From Saccharomycopsis malanga (Eukaryota > Ascomycota > Saccharomycetes > Ascoideales > Saccharomycopsidaceae), in contig CP025321.1 in NCBI GenBank assembly GCA_004014935.1, forward strand, positions 124,001-188,000: a stretch of DNA of 64,000 nt, read 5' to 3'. Under the pieces are notes generated by a model. The model did no database searches. It saw only the letters and a program-made list of their open reading frames with translations, and was not told the origin of the DNA. The position numbers and the translations under genes were made by a program. Positions within the stretch are counted from its first letter, which is position 1. Every line of letters starts with the position of its first letter. This document shows, piece by piece, positions 31,650 to 42,200 of this stretch.

Positions 31650-33452
31650 ATGGCTGAAAACCAACCTCTTCTTGACCCCTCGACAACGTCTCCGGGGCTA
31701 ATTGCAACGGAGATATCGCACGAGCCGCAATTTGCATCACTAGACGATGAGGTTTCAAATATCACCAATTATGGTTCTACGAGTCTGAATACCCAAGAAA
31801 GGAATACTGAGTTAGTGCAAGTCACAGTGAATAACAATGAAGAAGAAGAAGAAGAAGAAGAAGAAGACAGCGAAGAGCCTATTTTGACTCCGGCTAGACA
31901 GAGGATCATATTATTCTCGATTTATATTTCCATATTCCTAGGAGCATTAGATACCACAATTGTTGCTACGCTACTCACGATCATTGCTAGTGAATTGGAT
32001 GCCTTGCCGCTCATATCCTGGATTGCTACGTCGTATCTTCTCTCCTGCTCTGCGTTCCAGCCTCTTTTTGGCAAGATCTCCAACATTTTTGGCCGGAAGG
32101 CCATTCTTCTTATCTGCAATGCCATGTTTGTTGTAGGCTGTTTGATGTGCGGCTTGACCAGCAACTTTTACGTCTTGATCGCTGGCAGATTCATCACAGG
32201 TATTGGCGGCGGTGGTTTCAACACTCTAGGTACTATCACCATGTCGGACTTTATTCCGCTTAGAAAGAGAGGTGTGTACCAAGGGTTTGGCAACATTGCT
32301 TTTGGATTAGGTGCTGCCAGTGGCGGAGTGGTTGCTGGAGTCATCCAGTCATACTTTGGCTGGAGATGGGCATTTTTAATACAAATCCCAATCTGTTTGA
32401 TAGCAGGATTTTGTATTCTTTTATATTTGAATTTGCCAGAGGGTTCTCCTGGTTTAGGTGTTCAGGGCAAGCATGATGTCTGGCAGAAATTGCAGAAAAT
32501 CGATATCGTGGGCTCTGTAGTCTTGGTGATTTCTTTGATAATGTTCATGTTGGCTGCATCTGAAGGAGGCAAAGGATTGGGTTATAGTAATCCTTGGTTC
32601 ATTGCTTTAATAGCGAGCAGTTTAATTGGTTTAATTGGGTTCTATTATTACGAATTATTGGCTGCTTCAGAACCTGTCATCCCAGTGTACTTGTTACAGC
32701 AACCAACTGTGATATTTTCGTCTCTTAATTGTTGGTTCATGTCAATGGCCATGTTCACCAACTTGTATTTCGCCCCACTCTTCTGGATTTCTGTAAAAAA
32801 CTTGTCCTCTACACAGAGCGGGATCAGATTGATTTCAAACTTCTGTGGTGTTTCTATTGGCTCTGTTTTCGCTGGACTCTACATGAAAAACACTGGCAGA
32901 TATTACAATTTGGCTACTTTCTCCGGAATTGTAACCATAATCGGCGTAGTAGGCATATACATGCTCGGCCTGAAGTCTAGTGATAGCTACGAATTAACTG
33001 TCATGTTCTTGCCAGGCTTCGGATTGGCTGTTATGCTTACTGTCTCTTTGGTAGCAATGATATCTTCAGTAAGTCACAAAGAACAGGCCCTAACAACTTC
33101 TATTCAGTACGGCTTTCGCTCTGTTGGATCCACATTAGGGGTTTCCGTTGCAAGTGCCTGTTTCCAAACCAGTTTGGTTAAAAATCTTTCTGGAAACTTT
33201 GCAAATTTGCCAAATATCCCAGATAAATATCATTCCCCCGACGCCATTGAGAAAATTATCAACAAAGCATTGCACGATTCAAGTTATGCTCATAAAGCTG
33301 CTCCTGGATTCGCTAAAAGCCCTATAATAAATGCTTACGATAGTGCCTGCCATGCTGCCATGCTCTTTTCCATCGTTGCATCTGTTCTCAGTGTCTTCTG
33401 CAACTTTTTTATAAAAGAGCATCGTCTTTCGTCAAGTGTCAAGAGAAACTGA
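31650..33452 (+). CDS. MFS vacuolar basic amino acid transporter-like (VBA family)
   Basis: The 600-residue, probably 14-TM drug:H+ antiporter-2 type transporter resembles yeast Vba1-3 and S. pombe Fnx1, which import basic amino acids into the vacuole. Motifs seen are LDTTIVATLLTII in TM1 (motif D1), SWIATSYLLS in TM2, GKISNIFGRK in the loop 2-3 (motif A) and GRFITGIGGGGF in TM4. The N-terminal 85 residues are cytosolic and hold an acidic di-leucine signal, ENQPLL (residues 3-8), of the kind used for AP-3 sorting to the vacuole, and a poly-Glu run encoded by GAA repeats (about 31840-31866). A nine-codon upstream frame (31606-31632) precedes the ATG. Substrate is inferred only; a siderophore or drug transporter is possible. 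Confidence 0.8.
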   Translation: MAENQPLLDPSTTSPGLIATEISHEPQFASLDDEVSNITNYGSTSLNTQERNTELVQVTVNNNEEEEEEEEEDSEEPILTPARQRIILFSIYISIFLGALDTTIVATLLTIIASELDALPLISWIATSYLLSCSAFQPLFGKISNIFGRKAILLICNAMFVVGCLMCGLTSNFYVLIAGRFITGIGGGGFNTLGTITMSDFIPLRKRGVYQGFGNIAFGLGAASGGVVAGVIQSYFGWRWAFLIQIPICLIAGFCILLYLNLPEGSPGLGVQGKHDVWQKLQKIDIVGSVVLVISLIMFMLAASEGGKGLGYSNPWFIALIASSLIGLIGFYYYELLAASEPVIPVYLLQQPTVIFSSLNCWFMSMAMFTNLYFAPLFWISVKNLSSTQSGIRLISNFCGVSIGSVFAGLYMKNTGRYYNLATFSGIVTIIGVVGIYMLGLKSSDSYELTVMFLPGFGLAVMLTVSLVAMISSVSHKEQALTTSIQYGFRSVGSTLGVSVASACFQTSLVKNLSGNFANLPNIPDKYHSPDAIEKIINKALHDSSYAHKAAPGFAKSPIINAYDSACHAAMLFSIVASVLSVFCNFFIKEHRLSSSVKRN

Positions 33453-34954
33453 TTGTGTTTAATAGTAGTATCTTATATTTTGACCCCAGTAAATATCAGT
33501 TCCATATGTACGCGCTATGTCTAAACGGACTTGGTAAAACCCAGTGGGAAACCCTAATCATGACCGTTCATCATGATTTTCTTATTGAATTAAAAATTAA
33601 GCAATAGACATTGGTATGGGTCATGTTTAAGACAGTCGCACTTGCCTGTGCAGTCACGTTCAGATTGATTATTTTAATGCCAAATTTATACACTTTCTTC
33701 ATGGCGTATATAGAAAAATATAGATTTTGTAAATATTCTTGAGACTATTGTCTCACCATTTTTTTTTTTTTTTTTGACTGGAATAAGAAGCTAAAGAGCC
33801 GCTGAGCTCGAATTCTAAACTATTATTATTGTAACAAACTATAAGTGTTTTCATTGGTATGCACTTTTACATTTTATTGAAGCTTGTTTGACAAAATGTT
33901 GCCAAAATTGCGAGTTTTGCTCAAATTTGAGTTTGCTTAGGTTGCAATTAGAGTTGCCGTACTTGGTGTATTGCTTGCAAAAGCTTGGTTTTTTTCGGCG
34001 AACATTCCACTTACTCAGTCTTGTTATTATAAGGTTTGGTAAATATTTAATCGGGATTTCCACAGGTATCACTTAAAATTCAAGCTTATTGTTGATAACG
34101 CATAATCAATATTTACTGCACTAGCTAGTGCTACTGGCAGCTACACCCCAACTTGCTGCCTTTATGCAATCAGTAAGACAACCTCATAATGATAGGATAT
34201 AAACCCACTAATAGAAGCTCAGCTCATTAGCCTAAGATAATTTAACAGTGTTGATGACGCAACAGGCTGCAAGAAGATGCATGGAAGCATGCGTGCCACT
34301 CACCGAGGAGGAATCCCCGTTATATAGGCTGTTTTTACCGGCAGAGAACACATTTATCATTAGAAATTATAATATAGATTATGTAACTGAAAAACTGTAG
34401 AAAAAATCCTGTTTATACGTGTAAAAGACGTTATTTTAGAGATGTTCTTCTGGAATGTCCTGTGCTTCTGGAAGCAGGAGGGTGCAGGAAAAATTTCCGC
34501 AATTTCATCCGTTAGGGAAAAAATACAAGTTTTATACGAAAAACAAAATTCATCTAAAAGACTTATTAGGGAATACAGTAAATGTGATACTCTTATAGGT
34601 GAGGTGTTTGAAATAGAAAGAGTAGAAAATCAGAAAGAAAGAAAGAAAGAAAAAAAGAAAGAAAGAAAGAAACATAGAAATCGAAAAGACAAGTAGAAAA
34701 GAATACGATCAGAAACAGAAGGGCTGAGACATCCAATTATTAAATTGCGGTTAACCTTGGCGAATCAGCAACGTTTGGATCTTGGTGTTTAGTCATATAT
34801 ATACAAAGATTGTATTTAAAACTTTTACAGAAACTGTATCTAAGCAGCCCAATAAAGGAGTTAGTTAGCACCACAGACCAGATTTCACAAAATATAGTCG
34901 GGCGATCTAGTTGATGTGGAATTAATCCACGGCGCAGGTCATAGATCTACAGCA
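33453..34954 (+). other. Spacer with repeat copy, palindrome and GAAA microsatellite
   Basis: After the MFS gene come repeat copy B (33459-33580), a T-run (about 33758-33775), and the perfect palindrome GCACTAGCTAGTGC at 34118-34131. A TATATA box lies near 34321 and a GAAA-type microsatellite at about 34637-34672. An 84-codon frame (34442-34696) runs through the microsatellite and is probably chance. A tiny uORF, ATG-TGG-AAT-TAA at 34914-34925, sits 29 bp before the next gene. Confidence 0.5.
33459..33580 (+). repeat. Dispersed 3'-flank repeat, copy B
   Basis: The copy starts about 7 bp after the MFS stop codon, so it probably forms that gene's 3' UTR. Blocks seen in order are TTAATAGTAGTATCTTATA, TTTTGACCCCAGTAA, ATATCAGTTCC, TACGCGCTATGTCTAAA, GGACTTGGTAAAACCCAGTG and CTAATCATG. 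Confidence 0.8.
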
Positions 34955-37900
34955 ATGAACAGAAATGATAATAGACCTAAGAAATCGTTCATTCCCACCC
35001 AGCATTCTCCTCTAGCTTCAGGAACCTTGCGGAAAAGACATCTATCGCAGAATGAATCTTCTCTGGAGAAATGTCAAAAATCAAATGATGGCGTTAAGCG
35101 CTTTAAAGAGGCATCCGATGACGTAGCCAAACCAGAGCCTCTACTTTGTGACACCAGAGTCCAGCCAAATGACAATGATGACGAGGAAGAGGATTTGCCC
35201 GTATTGAGCAGCTTGTTCGAAGTCTTGCAGAAGTGTCTATTTCTCGGCGGTGCTCCAAAACTGTTTTATTCCGCCATCATATCTAACATTAAGCTTGTAA
35301 CACATTATCCTCAGCAGTATATAGTGAGGTTTGGCGAGCCTTCTAAAGCTTTGTATATCCTTTTGAAAGGAACAGTGGCGGTCGCGTCTCCTGATGGTGA
35401 AACTGTCCATGCCGAGCTTCAGCCCAGTGCGTATTTTGGAGAAATCGGAGTGTTGTTTTCTAGACCCAGAACCGCCACTGTAATTTCCAAAACAAAAACT
35501 TTACTGGCTATAGTCACCAAAGAAACTTTGGATTCAATATTGCCTAACTACCCATACATCGAACGGTCGATCCGTGATGAAGCTCAGAAAAGATTGTCTC
35601 TACAAGAGAATAAACGGTCTAAGAAGTTGAGTGCTCAGTTGAATCTTAGCGAGCCTTTGGAGAAACGGGTCAAAAGTGATAATACAAAAGGGGACGTAGA
35701 AAGAGATAGAGAAATTGTTACTAAACATAGTAAAGACACTCTTGGTGAGAAAATAGATTATAATAAGAACACTTTTGCCAATGACAGGGAGCGGAAAAAG
35801 TCTATTATCTTGCCAAGTATTATGAACAACAACAGCTCAATGAATGTCAGTAATGTAGAACGTCGTTTTGGCAGTACTGGTGGAAATACATCTCAGCTCA
35901 ATGAAGTGCTTTCCAGAGATCTGTTGATAGATTTGTTCATACCAATACGAAAGTTTGCCGAGACCCTTGGGCTACTTAATATTGTTCCTTTCAATGCTTT
36001 ATACGACTTCACAGTAAACTCCACTAAGATTTTGTACAAGAATGCCTCGGAGTATATATTCCGGAAGGGTGATATGACCAGAGAGGTTTATTTCGTTCTT
36101 GAGGGAAAGGTGGATATTGTGGACTCGATTGAGATCTTTTTTGAGCGCAGTGAATTGCATGGCACCAAGTTTGAAAAAATTTTGGCTGAGTTGAGCCAAT
36201 ATGAGTATTTTGGGGAAATGGCTTTTGTCCAGCATTTCGCAGAATCAAAATCCATATTTGTAAACAACAACGGTTGTGATTTCAAAGTCAGAACAGCTGA
36301 CGTAAGAGCAGCCACTCAAGTGACGTTGCTTGTATTCCCTTATAATGAGTTGAAATCATTCTGTGAGAAGTACCCTGCAATTTTCGTAGGCTTCAGAGAA
36401 GAGGCTTCTAAACGTTCAAATGCCAATAAAGACTTTCTTGCAAAACAACAGACTGACCCCGGGTTGCCAAAGGTTATGAATAATAGCAGTACTTCTATAG
36501 AAAATGATGATTACGTTACAAGCGCTGATATTAATACTAATGAGAAATTGAGTCCCATGTTTAGCAAAAACTCGCTGTTTAGTAGTGATCTTGATACTCC
36601 CAATAAACCACCTATGATGCCTATTCCATTGCCACTGTCTGAAGGTATTAAATGGAATAGTAAGTTTTTATCTAATAGCTCCAGTGTTTACTCCTCAAAT
36701 GGTAGCATTAAATCAAATTCTCTGTCAGTTGACTCTTTATTTTCCTTGAAGAAGCGAAGATCATCTATTGCCACCACTGGCATTTTATCTGATGACAATA
36801 TGGCCCAGCCTCAGTACAAACAGCCTTTTTCTGGCTTCAAGAACGAGAATAGAGCTTTTGCTCCAAGACGACGTTCGGCTTTCGAGTTGACAAATGTCAG
36901 AACAGGGCGATCTTCGGCAATATCAAGATCCTCTGTAGCTCTACAAGCACCTTCAGTAAACCCTTTAACCCCTTCATTGTCTAATTTTCCTGGCCAGAAC
37001 CATTTTCCAAGACAACAGCCATTTCAATATCTTCCACTCTCACAAAGATTGAAGTATTCCTGTGTCAACTCTAGAAGAAGATCTTCATTATTGAGTTATT
37101 CTCCCAAATTACCTGACCATCTCCTTCTTCAGGTTTTCAAATATTTGGACCTAAAGACTTTGATGAAATTAAGAGCTGTTTCTAGAAGATGGAGACAAAT
37201 GCTTTATTTCTCACCTGAATTGTTCAAAGTACTAGACTTGTCGTTTTATCATACAGCCATCACCGATAATTTGCTCACATCCATTGCTGATTTTGTCGGA
37301 CCTAGAGTATCTGTCCTTAATATATCTAATTGTTACCATGTCACTGATAAAGGATTCAGTTACTTGATCAATGAAATCGGCATGAACGGTTCATTGAAGG
37401 TTTTAAAAATGAGATCAATGTGGCATGTGAGTGCAATGTCTATCATGGATATAGCTGCTCCAAGTGTTGGAAGATTTCTTGAAGAAATTGATTTTTCGAA
37501 TTGCAAGAAAGTCAGAGATGAAGTCATTGAAAGACTCATTGGTAACAATTTTCATAACGGAAATCAATATAACTCTTCCAGAGAGAATGGAAATCATTTA
37601 TCATTACAAAGCTCTCTAAGAGACCCAATAAACCAGTCTTTTGGTTGCTACAATTTGAAACGACTCAATTTGAGCTATTGCAAATGCTTGACAGACAAGT
37701 CCATGTATTTTATTGCTAACTTTATGAGTGACAGGTTGGAATATCTTAACCTCAAAAGATGTATCACTATTACCGATAAAGGTTTTTCTTATTGGCAGTA
37801 CAAATTGTTCCCTAACTTAAAAACATTAATTCTCTCTGATTGCACATTTTTAACTCAAAGTACCATATCAGCTATAACTTTTGCAGCCCCTGCAATAGAA

Positions 37901-38278
37901 GAATTGGATTTATCGTTCTGCTGTGCTTTGGATGACAATTGTTTAGACATATTAAGAGTGGGCTGTCAAAAGTTGAGAAAGTTGAATCTTTCTTTCTGTG
38001 GAAATGCAGTCAGTGATAACTCATTGCTATCTTTGTCCTTATCGTTGACCAACCTAACTCTGCTAATTCTCAAGGGGTGTATAAGAGTGACAAGAGCGGG
38101 AGTGGATATCTTGCTTTCAGGTTGTTGTCCATTGAAATATCTCGACATTTCGCAGTGCAAATATGCTCACGTCTACCCGGGTGGTATAGAAGCAGTGAAA
38201 CTACCTGTTAAAGCCGGCACAAGATCCTCCTTCATAACAACATCTCCTGAAAAAGGAATTGTGGAGATTGTTGTGTAA
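34955..38278 (+). CDS. Protein with two cNMP-binding domains, F-box and LRRs
   Basis: The 1107-residue protein combines modules rarely seen together. Cyclic-nucleotide-binding domain 1 spans about 95-205, with a phosphate-binding cassette FGEIGVLFSRPRTATV that keeps the Glu and Arg used to bind cAMP in known domains. Domain 2 spans about 335-475, with a less canonical cassette (FGEMAFV, then an insert, then VRAATQVTLL). After a Ser-rich linker comes an F-box (about 718-762, LPDHLLLQVFKYL) and leucine-rich repeats of the cysteine-containing type to about 1085 (LKRLNLSYCKCLTDKSM, LEELDLSFCCALDDNCL). The F-box implies a substrate receptor of an SCF ubiquitin ligase. Similar proteins occur in other ascomycetes as I recall, but not in S. 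cerevisiae. The frame is open upstream to a GTG; the ATG at 34955 is used. Confidence 0.85.
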   Translation: MNRNDNRPKKSFIPTQHSPLASGTLRKRHLSQNESSLEKCQKSNDGVKRFKEASDDVAKPEPLLCDTRVQPNDNDDEEEDLPVLSSLFEVLQKCLFLGGAPKLFYSAIISNIKLVTHYPQQYIVRFGEPSKALYILLKGTVAVASPDGETVHAELQPSAYFGEIGVLFSRPRTATVISKTKTLLAIVTKETLDSILPNYPYIERSIRDEAQKRLSLQENKRSKKLSAQLNLSEPLEKRVKSDNTKGDVERDREIVTKHSKDTLGEKIDYNKNTFANDRERKKSIILPSIMNNNSSMNVSNVERRFGSTGGNTSQLNEVLSRDLLIDLFIPIRKFAETLGLLNIVPFNALYDFTVNSTKILYKNASEYIFRKGDMTREVYFVLEGKVDIVDSIEIFFERSELHGTKFEKILAELSQYEYFGEMAFVQHFAESKSIFVNNNGCDFKVRTADVRAATQVTLLVFPYNELKSFCEKYPAIFVGFREEASKRSNANKDFLAKQQTDPGLPKVMNNSSTSIENDDYVTSADINTNEKLSPMFSKNSLFSSDLDTPNKPPMMPIPLPLSEGIKWNSKFLSNSSSVYSSNGSIKSNSLSVDSLFSLKKRRSSIATTGILSDDNMAQPQYKQPFSGFKNENRAFAPRRRSAFELTNVRTGRSSAISRSSVALQAPSVNPLTPSLSNFPGQNHFPRQQPFQYLPLSQRLKYSCVNSRRRSSLLSYSPKLPDHLLLQVFKYLDLKTLMKLRAVSRRWRQMLYFSPELFKVLDLSFYHTAITDNLLTSIADFVGPRVSVLNISNCYHVTDKGFSYLINEIGMNGSLKVLKMRSMWHVSAMSIMDIAAPSVGRFLEEIDFSNCKKVRDEVIERLIGNNFHNGNQYNSSRENGNHLSLQSSLRDPINQSFGCYNLKRLNLSYCKCLTDKSMYFIANFMSDRLEYLNLKRCITITDKGFSYWQYKLFPNLKTLILSDCTFLTQSTISAITFAAPAIEELDLSFCCALDDNCLDILRVGCQKLRKLNLSFCGNAVSDNSLLSLSLSLTNLTLLILKGCIRVTRAGVDILLSGCCPLKYLDISQCKYAHVYPGGIEAVKLPVKAGTRSSFITTSPEKGIVEIVV

Positions 38279-39253
38279 CTACCCTATACTCTTGTGTATC
38301 TTACATTTTTGTATATTAATTGATTTGTTTTCCTTGTTCTATTTATTTCTAAATTTATTTTTAAATGTTTAATGACTTTTTATCTCGGCTCAACTTGGTT
38401 CCATTTTCTAACACCCAATGCAAATTTAATAAACTTCACATGTAGTGATAAGTGATTAAATATGTGAATAATCTGATATTGACAGAATAATTGTCTTGAA
38501 GCAGTAGTCTGTAATAATCAAGAAACGTCTATATACATCTAACTTTGAGTTGCCTTTAACTGGACTCGAAAAAATCAAACTAAAAATAAGAAAATTTAGA
38601 TATTAGTTCGAAAGAATTTCCTCTTACTGCACTACTGTCTGTAATAAACAAGATTAATGAAGCCAATAAAGCTCCAAACAATTTTCTTGTTGTGTTTGTC
38701 CCATTTGATTCACTCATTGCTAAGACAGGAAAGGATCGTCAATTAGCGTTTAATTGATTTCACTTTACATCTTTATTGTACCTCCTTCTTGGTATATCCA
38801 ACAAACCTGACCAACCACTACTTATAGCTCTTCTTTCACATTAAAGTTGTTTTGTTCTTTACATGTCGCGTATTTAGGTAAATGAACTGATAATAAAACC
38901 CCCTTTTTTTCGAAATATTACAGTATACAAGCTTATAATTTAAAGAAAACACACTGGGCCCAGTATATATCAGTTGACACTCACCTGTCTTTCCACGTCC
39001 AATTGTAAATGGGTAAACCAAAGAGTAGATACTGAGTAAAATACATCTAGCAAAAAGTATTAATTTACCTAATCAACTGTTTAATATTTTACTTCCTTCT
39101 ATTTACACACTGTAGTGTAATAAGATATAGATAGGTACCAAGAAAGATAGCCTTTATTATCTTTTACAAAATGTTCAAAATCATGAAAATGATCAAAACT
39201 ATAAATTTATAAAAATATTCATTATGACTATAAAAAACTAGAATAGAATCCAA
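38279..39253. other. Convergent gap with partial repeat copy
   Basis: This 975-bp AT-rich region lies between the 3' ends of the F-box gene and the scaffold gene. A partial repeat copy lies at 38951-38975. No gene, RNA or other repeat is seen. Confidence 0.55.
38951..38975 (+). repeat. Dispersed repeat, short partial copy F
   Basis: The right half, CCCAGTATATATCAGTT, matches the family exactly in its first blocks. The left half, ACACACTGGG, matches the reverse complement of the same block as seen at 61681-61725. The result is the palindrome CTGGGCCCAG, possibly a head-to-head junction of two fragments. Confidence 0.45.
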
Positions 39254-42200
39254 CTATTGGAATCCCAAGTTGCAAATTAATTGATAGGAGCTAGTTAGGG
39301 CATCTTCAGGTGATGATTCGTATAACTCTGCAACTGTGCTAAGAATGAAGCTTAAATATTCGATATATCTCATTTCGTGTTCCTCATCATAGACCATGTC
39401 CCCCATAATTTTAAAGTCTTTTATTGAAGTGCTGACGGTCTTACAATTTTTCCCGATTGCAAATATCACGCTAATAAGTCTTAAGAGCAATGGTTTGCAA
39501 TCCAGTTTATTGACGATTGAGCTTTCATCTTCTGTGTCTGAGGTTTGATTATTTTCATTCTGAAAAAGCTTTATAGCATAAAGTAAAGTACTTATGACGG
39601 TCAACTGTATCTGTCTTTTAGCATAAAGGTGGTCTCTGGAATCAACTAGAAGCGAAGAGTAGATGGGCAATTCCAAATCAAAAGAAGCGTTTGTGGTGGT
39701 TGTGTCAATAGACATTGTGCTGAACCTGTCGTCCGGCTGGTACTCTAACAGTGGTATTATCTTAGAATGGATAGTATCTCTGATGGAATTGCTTGGGGTG
39801 CAAGAAGAGGCAGAGGAGGCAATTTGAATTAGAATGTTCACATCAGAAGGTCTGATTCTGTCAGTATCGTTATAGACACCAGTGTATTCCAACATTGAGC
39901 ATTTATGGAAAGCTTCCAGATTCCCAGTTGATGTGGTTATATCTTGTGATATCAGAGCTCCAGGGCTAGTGCACTCTTCACTATAGGCTTTACTAGACGA
40001 ATATTTGATTATCTGTTTGAACGTGCAATCAAAAGTGAAATTCACGCTAATCATCAAATTTTTGCTGTACCCAGGATATATATCGTTGACAAAAATCTCC
40101 ACTTCATCTGAAGGGTCAAACACTTCTAAACCATCATCATTCCAAGTGTCAGGAAAATAGGAACTGTTTTCTTCAGCACCAACGTCCGCCATGGTCTCGG
40201 TATAAGCCATCAACGGATCATGATTAAATGGGAAGGTAGGAACAGTAGGAGTGTTACATACTGATAATGATGTCAACAATCTACTACTGTCAAGAGTGCC
40301 TGCAGATATCGGTCTGTTTTCCAGACTACCAGAAGAGGTTGAAGTTAATCTTCTTCCAATGTTCAATGTTGAACCACTATGATGAGCTGTGCTGCATCTC
40401 CCCAATGCATTGCTAATTCTGTCTCTTTTAAAGCTGGTGTTGACTAAATCCGAACCTTGGCTACCAGAAGATGGTGGTGGTGAAATGAGAGCATTTTCAG
40501 TGTTTTCAAGCTCATTCAATGAAAACATGTTGTTTTTGAACTCATTTTTACTCAATTTGATCCAGTTTTTCTTCAAACTTGACAACCGTATCTTCATGGT
40601 AGGTATGACGATTTTTCTATAATGGTTCTGGATAAGATCCTGCATGGATATATCGTCAAGGGATCTGATGCTCTCGAAGCTGGAACCAAAGGTGTTATAG
40701 TTTTCATTTATCAACTGTTGAAGAAACGAAAGCATATGGTGATCCAATTTGTCATTCAAAAGATACAAGTGAACAGAAAACTTGTATTCTCTGATCAATT
40801 TCTGAAGAGTATGTTTGCAGATCTTGGAATATCGTTTGTCCTGATAGCTTTGACCCATAAAAAATTGAGTTGTAGGATAGACATTTTTCTGAGGCTTGGA
40901 AAAGGCATCATTTATCATAATTAACTTCTTGATAAACTTGAAGTTGTTGCTGGTAGGCGTTGCTGAAGTTGGTGTGGTTGGCTGGTTAGAATCTTGTTTA
41001 TATTTGCAATCACCCCATAATTCCAAAAGTCTTTCGGATGCTTCTAAATACAATGCTGTTTCCTCGAGATTATTAATATCCTCATCTGTATCTGACGCAT
41101 CATCATATATTCTCAAGTATTTGAACTGTTTTTCCATTGCTTCCCAGGTGGTTATATCTGTGATGTAACTTGAGATTTTCTTGGAGGAGGTATTGTTGGT
41201 TGAAGGGATGGTCTTGGAAATGTAGACCAAGGCCAATTTGTCAATAAGAGGATTCATATTATCCAAAGCGTCCTTGACTATTTTTTTGATCTTTTCCATG
41301 TATTCCTCGTTGGATACTTTGTTTCTCTTTTTGTTGATCAAGGAAAGACATACGATAAGCCGGATTGGAATAGGCTCTGGGTCAGGTATAAGTTTCTTTA
41401 AAAGTGGTAAAGGCAACTCCATATTATTGTTCAACAATTCATACATGTGTTTGACCTCTTCTGGAACTATGTTTTTGTCTGTTATCACATCCCAGCAATT
41501 GGTGGTCATTTGGATCAAAGGCACCAAATGGTACGAAAGAGTGGAAATGTCTTCGGAATCAGTGATTCTCTTTGCAATAACTTCATCTTCAAGCGGAGCA
41601 ACTGTTGGTGGTGAGAAAACCCCGGAGTTTGGAACAGTACATCTTTTGACTTTTAAAGTAGACAAGGTGCTAATTTGTTTGTTGAGGTAATTTTTCCATT
41701 TCTTGATAATCAATTTGTTGGAAGATTTGACTTTCAATTCAGATAATGTCAATGTAGACAAGTTTAAAATGATTGTGTTGAGGTTTACCTCAGTGATGGA
41801 AGCCAAATCATCTTTATATTTTACCAAACCACTGATAACATTATTATTCTGGTCAACTAATAACAACATGTTGCTCGTGAACAAATAGAATTGATACGAT
41901 TCCCACCGTCCAGGCTCTTCTTCAACCATCAAGACATCAAACATCACCAAAAGGTCTCCCTCTTCATCCTCCTCTGATGATGGACTAGGGCAACTTTCAT
42001 AATCCTCAGTTGTCAAAGGATTATCTACTTTGACTGGCCGTATACGAAACTTGTCGAAATTGTCGAGTTTTGCCAACACGTTTTCAATGATCCAATTAGA
42101 CACCACTTTCTGATTCTGTATTTCTATTTCCAATTCTTCTATTGGCTTACCAAAGTTGTTAACCAGATACTCGTTCATTTGCACATTCAACACGCATGAA

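Noticed and set aside
34442-34696. 84-codon frame with an ATG and a Lys/Glu-rich tail
   Set aside because: The tail is the translated GAAA microsatellite. There is no recognisable domain, and the position is the promoter of the next gene.
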